A stretch of DNA of 64,000 nt from Ilyonectria destructans. Taxonomy: Eukaryota > Ascomycota > Sordariomycetes > Hypocreales > Nectriaceae. A model generated the notes under the pieces. That model was not told the DNA's origin. It ran no database searches and worked only from the letters and a program-made list of their open reading frames with translations. Position numbers and translations under genes: made by a program. Positions 45,385 to 56,526 of the stretch are shown here, one piece after another. Each line of letters begins with the position of its first letter. Position 1 is the stretch's first letter. The stretch is from assembly GCA_020740775.1 (NCBI GenBank), contig JAHEWK010000001.1, positions 6,448,001 through 6,512,000 of the forward strand, read 5' to 3'.

Positions 45385-47386
45385 ATGACAGCACCCAGGT
45401 TCAACGTCTCTGAAATCCTCCGCTGTCTACATGGCTGTCTCAGACAGTCATATGAGTCGCTTCGCCCGGCTCTTGCCAGTCTCGGGCAGCTGTCGACATG
45501 GCCGGTGGTGATGCTGTTTCAAACCGACCGAGACAATTCGACCATGGGTGTCTCATCGAGTATCTGGAGAGGGCGGCTGGTGGGAATCGCCAAAGCGAGT
45601 CTTGGCTTCCTCTGGGTTGCCGTCATCTACCTGGCGAGCGAGCTCATCATCTGGGGCCTGAGTAGAGCACTTGCTCCAGTGAACCTAAGCTTCTTCTCGT
45701 CCATCTTCGGAATGGCCTTGACCTTCACAGCAATGGCGATAGCCTCTATATGGGTTCAGAACATCGGCGACATCTACAAAGACCATATCAAAACAAAGGT
45801 GCGCAGGTTCCAAGGCCTTGACAAGCTTCCTAGTGTTGACTCAGGTGCAGATAGATTTCATCAACGCCCATCTCGGCCTGGGCTTCCCCATCCCACTGGT
45901 TATGCTCAACCAAAGCGACATCCTGAATGCCCATGACATTGCTCGAATAATTGGAAACTTTGGTTGGTCTCTCCCACGCGTGGACGGATCTATGACTGAC
46001 TTTGTTCCAGTCGTAACGAACTTCGCGTCGTGGATGGTTGTGTTCGGAATGTCACTCCTCATCATGAGCTCAACAAACGCAGTATCTCGAACTTCGCAAG
46101 AATTCTACGATCCCCAACCAATGATGACGACAGCGCCCCAACTCGAAATAACCTGGCCTTCCAATTCAACCCTCGAGCAGTCTATAAATGTGATGAACAG
46201 CGGTCGTGAAAAGACCAGACGAGGTTCAACCCCGTATCAAGAAGCCGAGTCTTCCGCCACCACAACACGGAGATCCTCAATCGACCAGTGCATGAACGAC
46301 AATACCGACACTTCTCTCGTGTGGAGTTTCTTTACTTCTTACTTTCCCCTTCTGGCCTCCTTCTTCAGCATCTTCCTCATCGGAACCCCAATAGCCGCTG
46401 CTACCAAGGAGGACCGTGTGCTTGACGGCTGTGTCCTGTGGTTCGTCTGGGCTGCTAGCGTCCGACTCCAAAAGAATTTCAAACTCTCACTATTCTTGCT
46501 GTCTACACCAAGGCTAAAGAACGCCTTGGTAACCATCATGAACCCCGTGCTCATGACGACTCTTCTCATGACGGCCTACACAAGGGGCAAGGCCTGCGCT
46601 TACGGCTCTGCGAGCCTCCCGGATGTCTTGCACATCTTCAGCAGCGGCACGCCCCTCTACACACTCTGGACGTCTGCTGTAACATCGATACCTCTTCCAG
46701 CTGGCACGACAGCCTGGTTCGGCGCGGGCGACGCAGCCCTCTCAATCCTTGAATGTGGGATCCTCATCTGGGGCTTCAAGCTATACGAGTGCCAGCGCCA
46801 ACTATTCAGCTCCGCCGGCCTGTTGACGGTGCTCATATCTGTCGCTGCGGCAGCTGGAAATGTGTTTCTGTCGGTGCTGTCCGGGCGGACCTTTGGGCTT
46901 GCTACGCCCGAGGCACTTGCATTTGCTGCTCGGAGCACGACTCTAGCGCTGGCGAAACCGGCGATGGCAGCGGTAGGCGGAAACTTGGGCGCGAATGCCG
47001 CGCTGGTCGTGAGTAACGGTATCTTAGGACAGTTGATGTATCCTGTTGCCCTGGACAAGATGGGCGTGAAGGCGGGGAGGGACAGCATCTCATCGCAGGA
47101 CGGCGTGAGCCCGTCAGTAGCTAACACACAGGATTCGCATCAACGTCATAGGTCTCACTCGAAGGAAGAGGAAGATTTCACGAGCGGAGATGACCCAATC
47201 ACCATTGCGGCCGGAATCGCAATTGGAATCAACGGGGCGGCGATGGGAGTGTCATATTTGTATGAGACGAGGAGTCGCGCAGCCCCGTACGCCGCCCTGG
47301 CCATGACGGTGTTTGGGATCATGACGGTTGTCTTTACGACGGTTGAGCCGTTCAAGGGGGTGCTTACGGGGCTTGCGAGCCGGTGA
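45385..47386 (+). CDS. LrgAB-like multi-pass membrane protein
   Basis: Exons 45385-45798, 45845-45962 and 46011-47386 give 635 residues. The C-terminal half matches the LrgB/CidB/plant PLGG1 family: several membrane helices and the signature RSTTLALAKPAMAAVGGNLG followed by VVSNGILGQLMYP. The N-terminal half has about four helices, including VDFINAHLGLGFPIPL, as expected for an LrgA-like half. A polar Ser/Thr-rich loop of about 70 residues separates the two. Bacterial LrgAB proteins modulate lysis or export of small acids, and plant PLGG1 exports glycolate; the fungal substrate is unknown. The first acceptor could be 45844 or 45850 (six-nt difference). The second intron (48 nt, GTTGGT donor, ctgac branch) has no in-frame stop. 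The start ATG has good context (CACAATGA). Confidence 0.82.
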
Positions 47387-47833
47387 TACTGTTGAGCATG
47401 GTGGAGCTTGTTCTGTTTGATATGCGTTGTGTGGCATCTATGATAGCGATGGAGTGGCAGTGGAATTTGAAGGGTTAGAACTACATAAGGTGGTCCTGAG
47501 GAACATACGCGAACAAAAATAGGTCAGGTTAGATGTTAGTATTCAGTAACTAGTTATTCAAAAGTCTCCGATGTTAAGGTCACCAAGTCATGGAGTAAAA
47601 GAGCCCCAGGTCGTAGAGTGCAGCCAACAACACGTTATATTCATGGCTCATTGACACGGACAAAAGTCAACAGCCCTTCACCTTACTTTTCGGGATATCG
47701 GCGCCCGCTCTCACACTATCTTCAGCTAATACCATGCACCATTCGTCTCATCTCTCTCAAGGCAATCTATACACAGCACTCAATTTAGCATCGCACTTGG
47801 TAGTACAGCGACGAAAAGGGGAAAGGGCAAGGC
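47387..47833. other. Convergent intergenic spacer
   Basis: This contains the 3' ends of the LrgAB-like gene and PIN1. No other feature. Confidence 0.5.
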
Positions 47834-48598
47834 TTACCGCTCAATCAAGTGCAGGCCACTTGCTGTCTCCACCACGGAGCTCATCTGGCCAGGCTGGAGG
47901 CTGAAGGCGGCGTCCTCAAACTCCTTCTGCATGTCACCCTTGCCAAAGTATCCCAGGTCGCCACGCTTGCGAGCGGATGAGCAATCGGACTCGGTGAGGG
48001 CCAGCTCGCCGAGGGTGATGCTACCGCTGTTGATCTTCTGCTCATGGGCCTTGATAATCTCGTAGGCCTCGTCCTTGGAGCGGGAAATTTCGGCCTGTAC
48101 AAGTCGCGCACAATCGTCAGAACATGGTGTCGGCCATTTTATGGACAATACATACCTCTCGCCAGCTGCTCGGCCGTCGGCTCTCGCGGTGCTTGACCAG
48201 CAGATGGGCGGCGCGGATCTTGCCCTCAGTAGAATCCGGAGCTTCGCCCGGGCGGCTGCCAGCGCTGTGGTAGGCAGCCATGTAGTGCTTGAGCTTCTCG
48301 GTGTCGGTGCCTGATGGGGGCTCCCATCGGGAGACTTTCTCGGCGGCATTGAAGTAGTAGGGGAGGTTCTTGGAGTTGGAGTGTCGAACCTCCCAGCCGG
48401 AGGGAAGGCCGTTCTCAGCCTACGACATGGTGGGATCTCACGTTAGTTCAAGCGGTCATATAAACAGAGGGAGCTTTGCAGGGCTTTGAGGAGCTCTAGG
48501 AATGCGCCGCGAGGGCTGGAGGGAATAGGGCTGATCGCGGTGGCCGTGGCGACGGCATGTTTTGATGGGAGCGGAGGGGTCGGCCGGTTGCTTACCAT
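47834..48598 (-). CDS. PIN1: Pin1/Ess1 phospho-dependent prolyl cis-trans isomerase
   Basis: On the minus strand, exons 48598-48596 (ATG only), 48419-48156 and 48094-47834 give 175 residues. The enzyme isomerises pSer/pThr-Pro bonds, for instance in the RNA polymerase II tail. The WW domain is at about 2-40 (LPSGWEVRHSNSKNLPYYFN ... SRWEPP). The parvulin domain follows, with RAAHLLVKHRESRRPSSW, GELALTESDCSSARKRGDLGYFGKGDMQ and the C-terminal SGLHLIER. The first intron follows the start codon immediately (ATG, then GTAAGC); the acceptor at 48420 gives M-A-E-N-G-L-P-S-G-W, as in homologues, and no other in-frame ATG exists. The stop TAA lies within a donor-like CGGTAAGC, so a small extra 3' exon is not excluded. 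Confidence 0.9.
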
Positions 48599-51512
48599 GG
48601 TTGCTATGGGAGTGGGTTAAGAGGAGAATTGGGCAAGTTTGCGGCAGCAATGAACTCGGCAAAGAGCAGACAGAACGAGAGTCTTTTGGAGTCGTCTTGA
48701 AGGTCGCAAAGTATGCGGCCGAGGGATATTCGTTGGGATGGGGTGTCTGCAGGTGTGTGGGGGAGAGAAAGCAGCAGAAGAGAAGCAGAGACAGAGCGGC
48801 CTTGCTTGTTGTGGAGAGCTTCAGCGCCCCCAGAGCCTCGGGGCCCAGTGGACGGAGCGATGACGTGCCGCCCGCGCTGAGTGAGCGGCCCCCAGGCGCC
48901 AGCGGGCGGGGTTGGATCCTGGGATCATCAGATGCGGGGGGAAGGCCGCAAAGCCGTTGGCTTCCAGGTTCCTAGTTTGGGTACCTTACAGTGGAGGGGC
49001 AGCCACTGAGACAGGGAGATTGCCGCCACCACCGCTGGCGAGGCACGCCTGTACAACCATTACAGCGCGTGTTCGCTTAGCACGTTGGTACTTGATCAAC
49101 TGCGACACTGTATCTTAGTTGGATAGCCCCTCTATTTTAGCACAGCCCGTTGAGAGGAGTCCCGGCAGTTCATACTGAGCTTGGCATGAAGTCAATAGAG
49201 GGCAGAGGGGCGGTAGATCTTAATGGCCGGTTGGCTGGATTGTGGTTGTTGCTGGCCTTGGTCATGGGGTCTCTGGCTAGTGCGTACTGCAGGGATATGA
49301 CGACCTGCTGCGGCGCGGCCTTGGTAACATTGTCACGATGCCCAGATGCACGAGGAGTGAGTGACATGGTGCGAGCCCTGCGTGAAAGTTGGGTGGTGGG
49401 GCCTCCGTCGATGCCGGGGATATTGGTAATGAGACAGAAGGGTATCCCGATGATGCAGATGGGATGAATGCAGATAATGCTACATACAGCTCTGCATGTC
49501 GTATTGGCGCACACTCCTACCTGGGAAGGTACGGGAAAGATAGCTGAAGACGCCCTGAGAATAACCGAAGGGCGTCGTCCACACGTGTCCTCAGCGTCAA
49601 ACTGGTTGGTGTTCCCAGTCCTGACAAAAGAGAATCACCTGGTAGGTCCCCGTAAACTCGAACCCCCGATAGGATGAACACCAAGTCCCGTGTGACGTCG
49701 CCAAGATACGTCACGCTTCTCTAGGTACCTTAGGTAGATAGGTACTCAACAAACAGCACGGTAGATTTCTAGGCTAATAGACAAGGCACCTACTACGATG
49801 TTCCAGTAACTTCCACTGGGACACGTTCTGCTTCCTGCCTGGTCTTTATCGTCGTCTAACTCAACTATGTATGCTCGAAATGCGGGGTGTCTAGGCTGGT
49901 GCATGGAGTTTGCGCAAACAGCGGGGGCAATGAAAATCAAGGACCAGGTGTGCTGGTTTTCGTGGAGAATTACTGAATTACAGAAAGAATGCTTGTGTCG
50001 GTGTTGGCTGGCCCCGTTTCGGGCCTAGTCCACGGAACATGTATCGTATGTCAACCCCAAGATGCGCCCGCGGTCTGGCTCTCCTATGAAGGTAACCAAG
50101 AGTCTAGATAATAAGCAATAAAAGGCCCTTGCAGCTAGCTGTCTTCTAAAAGCTGTTGCCAAGGAAAATTTTCTAAAGAGGAGAGTTGTAGTAGCAATCC
50201 GTATGATCAATTATATGCTCCTTCAGCCGCGGCAGCTTGTCTTCTGGTAGGGCTGATTTTACGAGTACTGAAGTTGCCTTTTGGATACAAATACATAATT
50301 GAATCAAAGATCTTGCTATGAATCGTTCATTCGTCATTTGGAGCAGACTCTATGGGAAAATTGCTGATCGGTGGGCCAGGCTTTGACCGTCAGCGACTCC
50401 GAGTCCCGTCTTCGGGGGCGGTTGGTGCTAGTGTTGGACGGCACTCACACTGGGCCGTATGAAGATAATAAAGAGCTAAATAAGGCTCCTCGAGGCAGAC
50501 ACAGCAGATCACACCGCAGCGCTCTAAAAAAAAAACACAGCAAATATCATACCCGACATCATACACAGCTGAGAACAGCAACACAACAAGTAGTGGGCAA
50601 GGCGCTATAGCGGGCAGGGCGCTATGGTAGGCAGGGCTCTGTAGTGGATAGTACATCCAGGGGGATTTCGCGTTTCTCTGTGTCGCCTGTGAGAGGGCAT
50701 GATGCACTAGCACTAAACAATTAAATCCTACGGCAGTGCGTCTCCCTTACCGCACGGGCGGGCTGGGCGATCACATCACAGTGTTTACAAATTGCCAGGC
50801 ATCCATCCAGCTCAGCACCTGGGCCAGTTCAATAACCCCCATCCAAGGATGTTGGTTGCTATCTGAGTGACTCATAACCATTTGCGTGGATCCGGTGTGG
50901 CCGTGTCATCGCCGTCCTCGCCTTGCCTTGCGCCTCGCCACCCAACCGCGAATCTGACAGAACAGTGAAGACGGGCCAGGGTCCGAAAGTGAGGGAGCCT
51001 TCATATGACCAACCACACGTGGCCAGCGAAACGATCAGGGTGAAATCACATTGCGTGTTCCCACATAAGTTAATAATACAGCCTATCCTCTTTTTTAGAC
51101 CGAGCAAGTCTTCTTCCTCTTCATACCTTTTGTGAAAAGCACATACCTGTACTTCGCCGTCGCTCTCTACCACGCACCACACAAACGCTGTAAACTAAAG
51201 CAAGGTGGCGGTGAATTTTTACTGAAGCACTTTTCCCCCACCCAAAAAACAACCAGTGGAGCCTTACCACTACGCGCCTCTTCCCGCAGCTGGCCGTCAA
51301 CTTATTTCCACCGCGCTCAACGCTCCTCTTTCGACCAAACCTTCCACCTTCACATCCGCATCCGCGTCAACTTTCAACAACTTCCACATCCAACAACCGA
51401 ACAACCATCTGCATTTCGAGCCTGCAATCTTGCTTTCTGCATCTGCACCTTGTATCTGCATCTACTCACCATAGCCTGCATCTCTTCCGTCCCCGAACGC
51501 GATCTCGAAGCC
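48599..51512. other. Intergenic region, 2.9 kb
   Basis: This is the upstream space of PIN1 (-) and RPB9 (+). An intronless 93-codon frame at 49186-49467 (+) has a hydrophobic stretch but weak support. A 17-nt tandem repeat lies at 50593-50643 and an A10 run at 50527. No gene was accepted. Confidence 0.4.
50593..50643. repeat. Three-copy 17-nt tandem repeat
   Basis: Three adjacent 17-nt units (gtgggcaaggcgctata, gcgggcagggcgctatg, gtaggcagggctctgta) match at most positions. It lies in intergenic DNA about 0.9 kb upstream of RPB9. Confidence 0.8.
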
Positions 51513-52518
51513 ATGGCTACTCCCCAGTCTACCGCCTCCGACGAGGCCGCCGCCAACGATAAGAACGAGCAGATCACCTTCCGCTTCTGCTCCGAGTGCT
51601 CCAACATGCTGTACCCCAAGGAGGACGCCGATGCGCATAAGCTGCAGTACACCTGCCGTACCTGCCAGTACACCGAGGAGGCCCATTCCCACTGCGTCTT
51701 CCGCAACAACCTCGACACCAACGCCGGCGAGACAGCCGGTGTCACCCAGGATGTTGGCTCTGATCCGACGGTTAGTGAACTTTCGCCTCTTCTCTGCCTT
51801 GGTTGTGGCGGAGTCATTTACTGCAACACCTGCGCCGAATCCGACACCGAGATGACCGTCATCTCAACAAAGGAGTCCAAACGTGAGAGCATGGGCATGT
51901 GCCAGTTCACCTTGCCATGGGGCGACGAGGACCCATTCGCCGAGTACGACGAGGAGATGATGGTCGACGAGCCCGGCGACTCTGACTCGTCCGATTCCAG
52001 CGACGAGTTTTGTCATGATGGTGCAATGAAAGTTGGCCTATGATTGGCTCACTCCAACATGACTCAACGACCTTACAACTGTTACAACAATTTGGCTTGT
52101 GACGACATCATTAATGCTCCAAATTCATCTCGCTCATAACTGGCACATGCTCTTGCGGCTCAAAGATATCCAGGCAGCTGGCAGTGGGCGGCTACCTGTG
52201 ATGGGAACCTTATTAACGGTACTGCGGAAGCAGTCGAAGCTGGAGTGTTGCGCGTGTCCTTTGGATCTCGTTTGCCCCCGCTTAAAAGGCTTCTGGCTGA
52301 CTGAGTTTGTTCTTTCTTCCGCTACAGCTCCCGCGATCCAACAAGACGTGCCCCGTATGCAGCCATGAAGAAGCCGTCTTCTTCCAGTCTCAGCAGCGAA
52401 GCGCCGAAACCGGCATGGTAAGTCGTCACTCCCTACCAATGTTGTACGGGCAGCAGTACTAACTTCATGTCAGAAATTGTTCTACGTTTGCTGCGAGTGC
52501 GGTAACATTTTCTCTTAA
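51513..52518 (+). CDS. RPB9: RNA polymerase II subunit RPB9
   Basis: Exons 51513-51770, 52328-52417 and 52474-52518 give 130 residues. It is a small Pol II subunit involved in start-site choice, fidelity and transcript cleavage. The first zinc ribbon reads FRFCSECSNMLYPKED then YTCRTCQY. The second, built from exons 2 and 3, reads NKTCPVCSHEEAVFFQSQQR then LFYVCCECGNIFS. The join after DPT (donor GTTAGT) gives the conserved DPTLPRSNKTCP. The first intron is 557 nt, very long for this genome. Its first 273 nt are open in frame and look coding, with an extra CxxC pair and an acidic Ser-rich tail ending at 52043. The ATG has excellent context (GCCATGG). Confidence 0.93.
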
Positions 52519-53017
52519 GCAAGACTTTCTTGTACCGATACCCCGATAGCATCGATTTGGCTATGCTGTCCTAGAGTGATAGAGAAGGAAGCACTCTTTA
52601 GTTTTTACTTGGCATGGCGTTAAGGGAGGACAGGAGGGTTTATCATAATGATGCGGAATGGCATCTAGACGCATCCCATGAGTTGAATATCACCGCTTGC
52701 GTATGGTATTCACTCGGAAAACAGGAAAGAAACTGGTACAATAACATCAAGATAGCTGCTTCTGGCAGCACGCATTCATCACTTCTCATTCGTTCTTTTG
52801 CATGTGACATGTTCAATTCGTAAAAACCCATTTGGCTGAAAGGTGTGATTTTATTCTCGCATCTCAACGCCCCGTAAATGCCTGATATTCGTAGTGTACA
52901 GAATCCCACTCGTACATAACTGCCTCCCCAAGCCTCTATTCGATACCTCAAGCCCCAGTGCGTTTTCTATACATAGCTCATCCACAGTTCATCCACCAAG
53001 TTCCCAATCCAACCCGC
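52519..53017. other. Convergent intergenic spacer
   Basis: This is between the 3' ends of RPB9 and the mitochondrial uL14 gene. Nothing was seen beyond expected 3' untranslated sequence. Confidence 0.5.
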
Positions 53018-53574
53018 TTATGCCTGCATGGGAGCCATAGAGAGAATCTTGCTCCACTTCTTGCGCTTGAGCTCAGCACCGACGGCGCCGTTGATGCGGG
53101 AGCCGACGGGGTCGCCAGCCTTGTTGAGGAGGACGCAAGCGTTGTCGTCGAAGCGGACGACGGAGCCGTCGCGGCGCTGGGTAGGGTAGCGAGTTCGGAC
53201 GACGACGGCGTGGCGGATGTCACCACGCTTGACCTTGTTGGCGGCCGAGATGCCAGCCATGCCGGAGGAGGAAGCACCACGCTGCTCTTGGACGACGCAG
53301 ACAATGCGGTCACCTGGGCATGTGTTAGCTGGCGAGTATACCATGGGTTGTCCGGTTCGATTGGGTGTGGGAGGTCGGGATTGGGAGATTGGGTCGGAGG
53401 ATCGAGAGCGGGAGGCGCTATATCGTACCAATTCTGGCATGTCGCTTCTGGCCGACGACGAGGACGCACTCAACAAGGGCAGCGCCCGAGTTGTCGATGC
53501 AGTTGAGCATTGTCTACATGGGTTAGCAGGCGGATTTGGACGACAATTGGCCAACAAACCTTTAATTGAATCAT
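53018..53574 (-). CDS. MRPL38: Mitochondrial large-subunit ribosomal protein uL14m
   Basis: On the minus strand, exons 53574-53560 (15 nt), 53513-53429 and 53313-53018 give 131 residues. The protein is bacterial-type uL14 of the mitochondrial 54S subunit. The N-terminus MIQLK (exon 1) is joined to TMLNCIDNSGAALVECVLV. GDRIVCVVQEQR is restored by the second join. Next come VKRGDIRHAVVVRTRYPTQRRDGS, VRFDDNACVLLNK and the C-terminal LSMAP. The bacterial-like spacing and the P-T-Q-R-R-D-G-S loop separate it from cytosolic uL14. No long presequence is present, as in homologues. It shares a divergent promoter with SET9. Confidence 0.9.
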
Positions 53575-54355
53575 CTTGGCAGTACTTCCTCGTGTGGGGA
53601 AGTCTGAATCGCTTCTCGCGCCGTAGATCCAGCTCGGGATGTGACCAAAGCATGGCGTTGAACTTTTTGGATATTGTCACGTGATCCAGCCGTCTTCCTT
53701 TGTCCCTCTGCTCTTAGTCCGCTAGCCGCTTGTCTTGGTTGGTCGTTTCCTGCACCAGCCGCAGGCACAGCCACAGTAATTCCGGGGGGGCGGTGTTCTA
53801 GCCGCAATGAGCAGTGAGAGCCACCGCAGAGCCACCCGTCGCCTGGCCAGCCAACGCAATGGGGCTGGAATGCGACAAACTAAGCCCAGTAAATGACCCC
53901 TTAGTCCACCACAAGATGTCATTCCACCTCGCACATCACTTCTCTCCTTCAATCCCGTGAGGCCGAGTCTCCGCCTCTCCGGTACATCTCCTCTGTCGTC
54001 TTTTCCGCTCGTCGTCTCGCTCGCCGCCGATACCGACCCGCTCGTTTGCCTGCCTCTGACCTTGGCCTTGGACATCTACCCGGACCCCAATCTCAAGACT
54101 ATGACGTTGCGGGACTGAGCTGAATCGAGTGCCCAACGCTTCGCTACACCTCGCTACGCCTGTCCTTTTCATCCACCGCTCGAGAGTTTGGATTGTTGCT
54201 TTTCCCGTGTTCGGTCCGACGAAAGTTTGCTGCTCGGCGTCCGCTCATTTGCCGTCTGTTGGCTGCGCTCGGAAGGATACGTACGCTCATTTACTGCCAT
54301 TTCGACTGCCTTTTGTGCCCTGTGTCATTGCGGAACTGCAAAGAAAGCGGGAAAT
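53575..54355. promoter_or_regulatory. Shared divergent promoter of MRPL38 and SET9
   Basis: This 781-nt spacer holds both promoters. The 400 nt before the SET9 start are pyrimidine-rich. No specific element is claimed. Confidence 0.45.
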
Positions 54356-56526
54356 ATGCCTCCTCCCAAGAAGCCAGCTGCCAAGAGGCAGCGGCTAACG
54401 CTTTCGCAATTATCTGCTTACGACGACATTCTCACCGATGCCCTGGTTGACCATGTGAGTGCTTCTCTAAGAGGGATTAGTCGCTAGTGCATGTCTAACG
54501 CCCCCTGAAGGTCTTCTACTGGACGACCGTCCCCAAGAACCGCTCATCGTACCACCCGTCCCGTGGAGTTCGAGAGGAGGAGATCGCCAAGATTCTCCAG
54601 GAGGAGGTGGCCTTGAACAAAGACTTGGCCGCCGCCGAGAAGAGGCTGCTGGCCACAGACGGTTTCAGGAGGTTCAGCAACAGCCTGAAGACGGACAAAG
54701 AAAAGGAAGACTTCAGGCGACACCTTCGACGCTACATGCAGATCTACCTCCCGGATTGTCCGTGGGAGGTCAATTCAACCAACCGATATACGATTGTCAC
54801 CCACGAGGCCTCCGTCACTGCGAGGCGATCAATCAAGCGCAACGAGTCGATTAAGTACCTCTCCGGTATTCAGGTCGTCATCTCCCCTGAGGAGGAGAAG
54901 GAAATTTCGGTTCGCAAGAAGGATTTCAGCATCGTCGTCAGCTCACGCAGCAAGTCCACCAGCTTATTCATGGGGCCGGCCCGCTTTGCAAACCACGATT
55001 GCGATGCGAATGCCAAACTCATGACGACGAGCAATTCAGGAATTGAAATCATCGCCACCCGACCCATCGAGCCAGGCGACGAAATCACCGTCACTTATGG
55101 AGAAAACTACTTTGGCGACGACAACTGCGAATGCCTGTGCAAGACGTGCGAGGATGGCCTGAGGAACGCGTGGGAGCAGGAGGGTGCAGTAGCGGTCAAG
55201 GGAGATGTTGAGCAAGCCAAGTCCGACGGCTACTCGCTTCGGCGCCGGCGGAGAGATGACAGTATGGGTGGCTCACGAACTCCATCAGTCACTCCCGACA
55301 TCCGACCCCGTATTTTCAAGACGTTTTCGAGGAGCTCTAGGCTCAGCCAGGCCGGGGACTCTTCTGCGGCTGGCTCTCCTCCACCAAATGAGTCGCCCCG
55401 GGGCCGAAAACGCCCGCTTGACGCGCTCGCCACACCGCCCAAAACTCCCGCGAAGAGACTCAAGCATCTTGTCGTGCCTGTTCCTATTCCCACTGATCGC
55501 TCTACTTCTCCTGGGAGCTCAGTCAGCGGAAGCGACACTTCCAGCAATGGAGATGTTGTCGAGACGGATGTGACTTCGCCCGAGAAGGAGACGCCTGAGC
55601 CCATCATGCAAACACCAGTGAAGGCTCCAATTTCTTCTCTAAGGCGAGAGGAAGGCGACCAAAGCAGAAACGAGCCTGTGACTCAGGTGGCGCCATTTTC
55701 TCCTCAGAGCACAGAGGGTGCAACCTCACCAAGACCAGTCAAGACGAACGAAGTTGGTTCTGGCAGGATCAGCGCTTCCAGCAGTTTGTCCAGCATGTCT
55801 ATCACGGCCATTCTGAATGCCCCAACTCCTTCAGAAGCGGGTGACGAACCTGAGTCCGTGGAACCTGCGTCAGTGGAACCCGAGTCTGCGGAACCTGAGT
55901 CTATGGAACCCGAGCCTGTGGACCCAGAGCCTGTGCCCATCGCTACTAGTATTGAGACGGTTGAGGATAGCCAAGCTGCAGACGTTGACGAAGAGCCTCA
56001 GAAGCGTCGCAAAAAGTACCAACGGCGAGTCTTTATCAAGCAGACAACTCCCCCCGCCCGAATGCGGACGCCTGGCGACTACCTCCTTACGCCACTGCTA
56101 CTGTCTGAGCCCGAGATGGCTTGGATTCAATGCACAAATTGCGTCACATACTTTGTGCAAAAGGATGCCTACTTTACTCGTTCATCATGCCCAAGGTGTG
56201 AACGACACTCGAAGATCTACGGATTTGTGTGGCCGAAGACGGAGAGGGGAGGCCCTCGTGACAAAGAAGAGAGGATTCTAGACCATCGAACGATCCACCG
56301 GTTTCTGGACCCCGATGATGAGCGGAAAGTGAGAGGCCGGAAGGGCTTTGGAACTTCCAAAGAGGAAATAGATGAGCCAGAGGAACTTGAGCGAGGGCGA
56401 AAGCTCAACCGATACACTACGACGGGTGTCACAAAGAGGATGGCAAAGGCGATGGACGATGATCTCTCAACCTTTCGCCGGAGCCGGAGGGCGAGGAGGG
56501 AGAGCAGCAAGCTAGCTGATCGGTGA
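54356..56526 (+). CDS. SET9: Histone H4 lysine-20 methyltransferase (SUV420/Set9 family)
   Basis: Exons 54356-54454 and 54511-56526 give 704 residues. It methylates H4K20 and acts in heterochromatin or DNA-damage signalling. A basic N-terminus (PPPKKPAAKRQR) and the family segment FYWTTVPKNRSSYHPSRG precede a helical region. The SET domain lies at about 140-260, with SIKYLSGIQ, GPARFANHDCDANAKL and GDEITVTYGENYFGDDNCEC; the post-SET Cys cluster is C-x-C-x3-C. A long disordered, Ser/Pro-rich region follows, with a Glu-Pro-rich degenerate pentapeptide repeat at about 478-505 (EPESVEPASVEPESAEPES). A second Cys pair (IQCTNCVTYF ... CPRCERHSKIYGF) follows near 560-590, as in fungal Set9. The tail is basic. 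Confidence 0.92.

Noticed and set aside
49640..49680. A TTCGA-containing segment resembling a tRNA T-arm on the minus strand
   Set aside because: The T-stem does not pair and no D or anticodon arms can be drawn.
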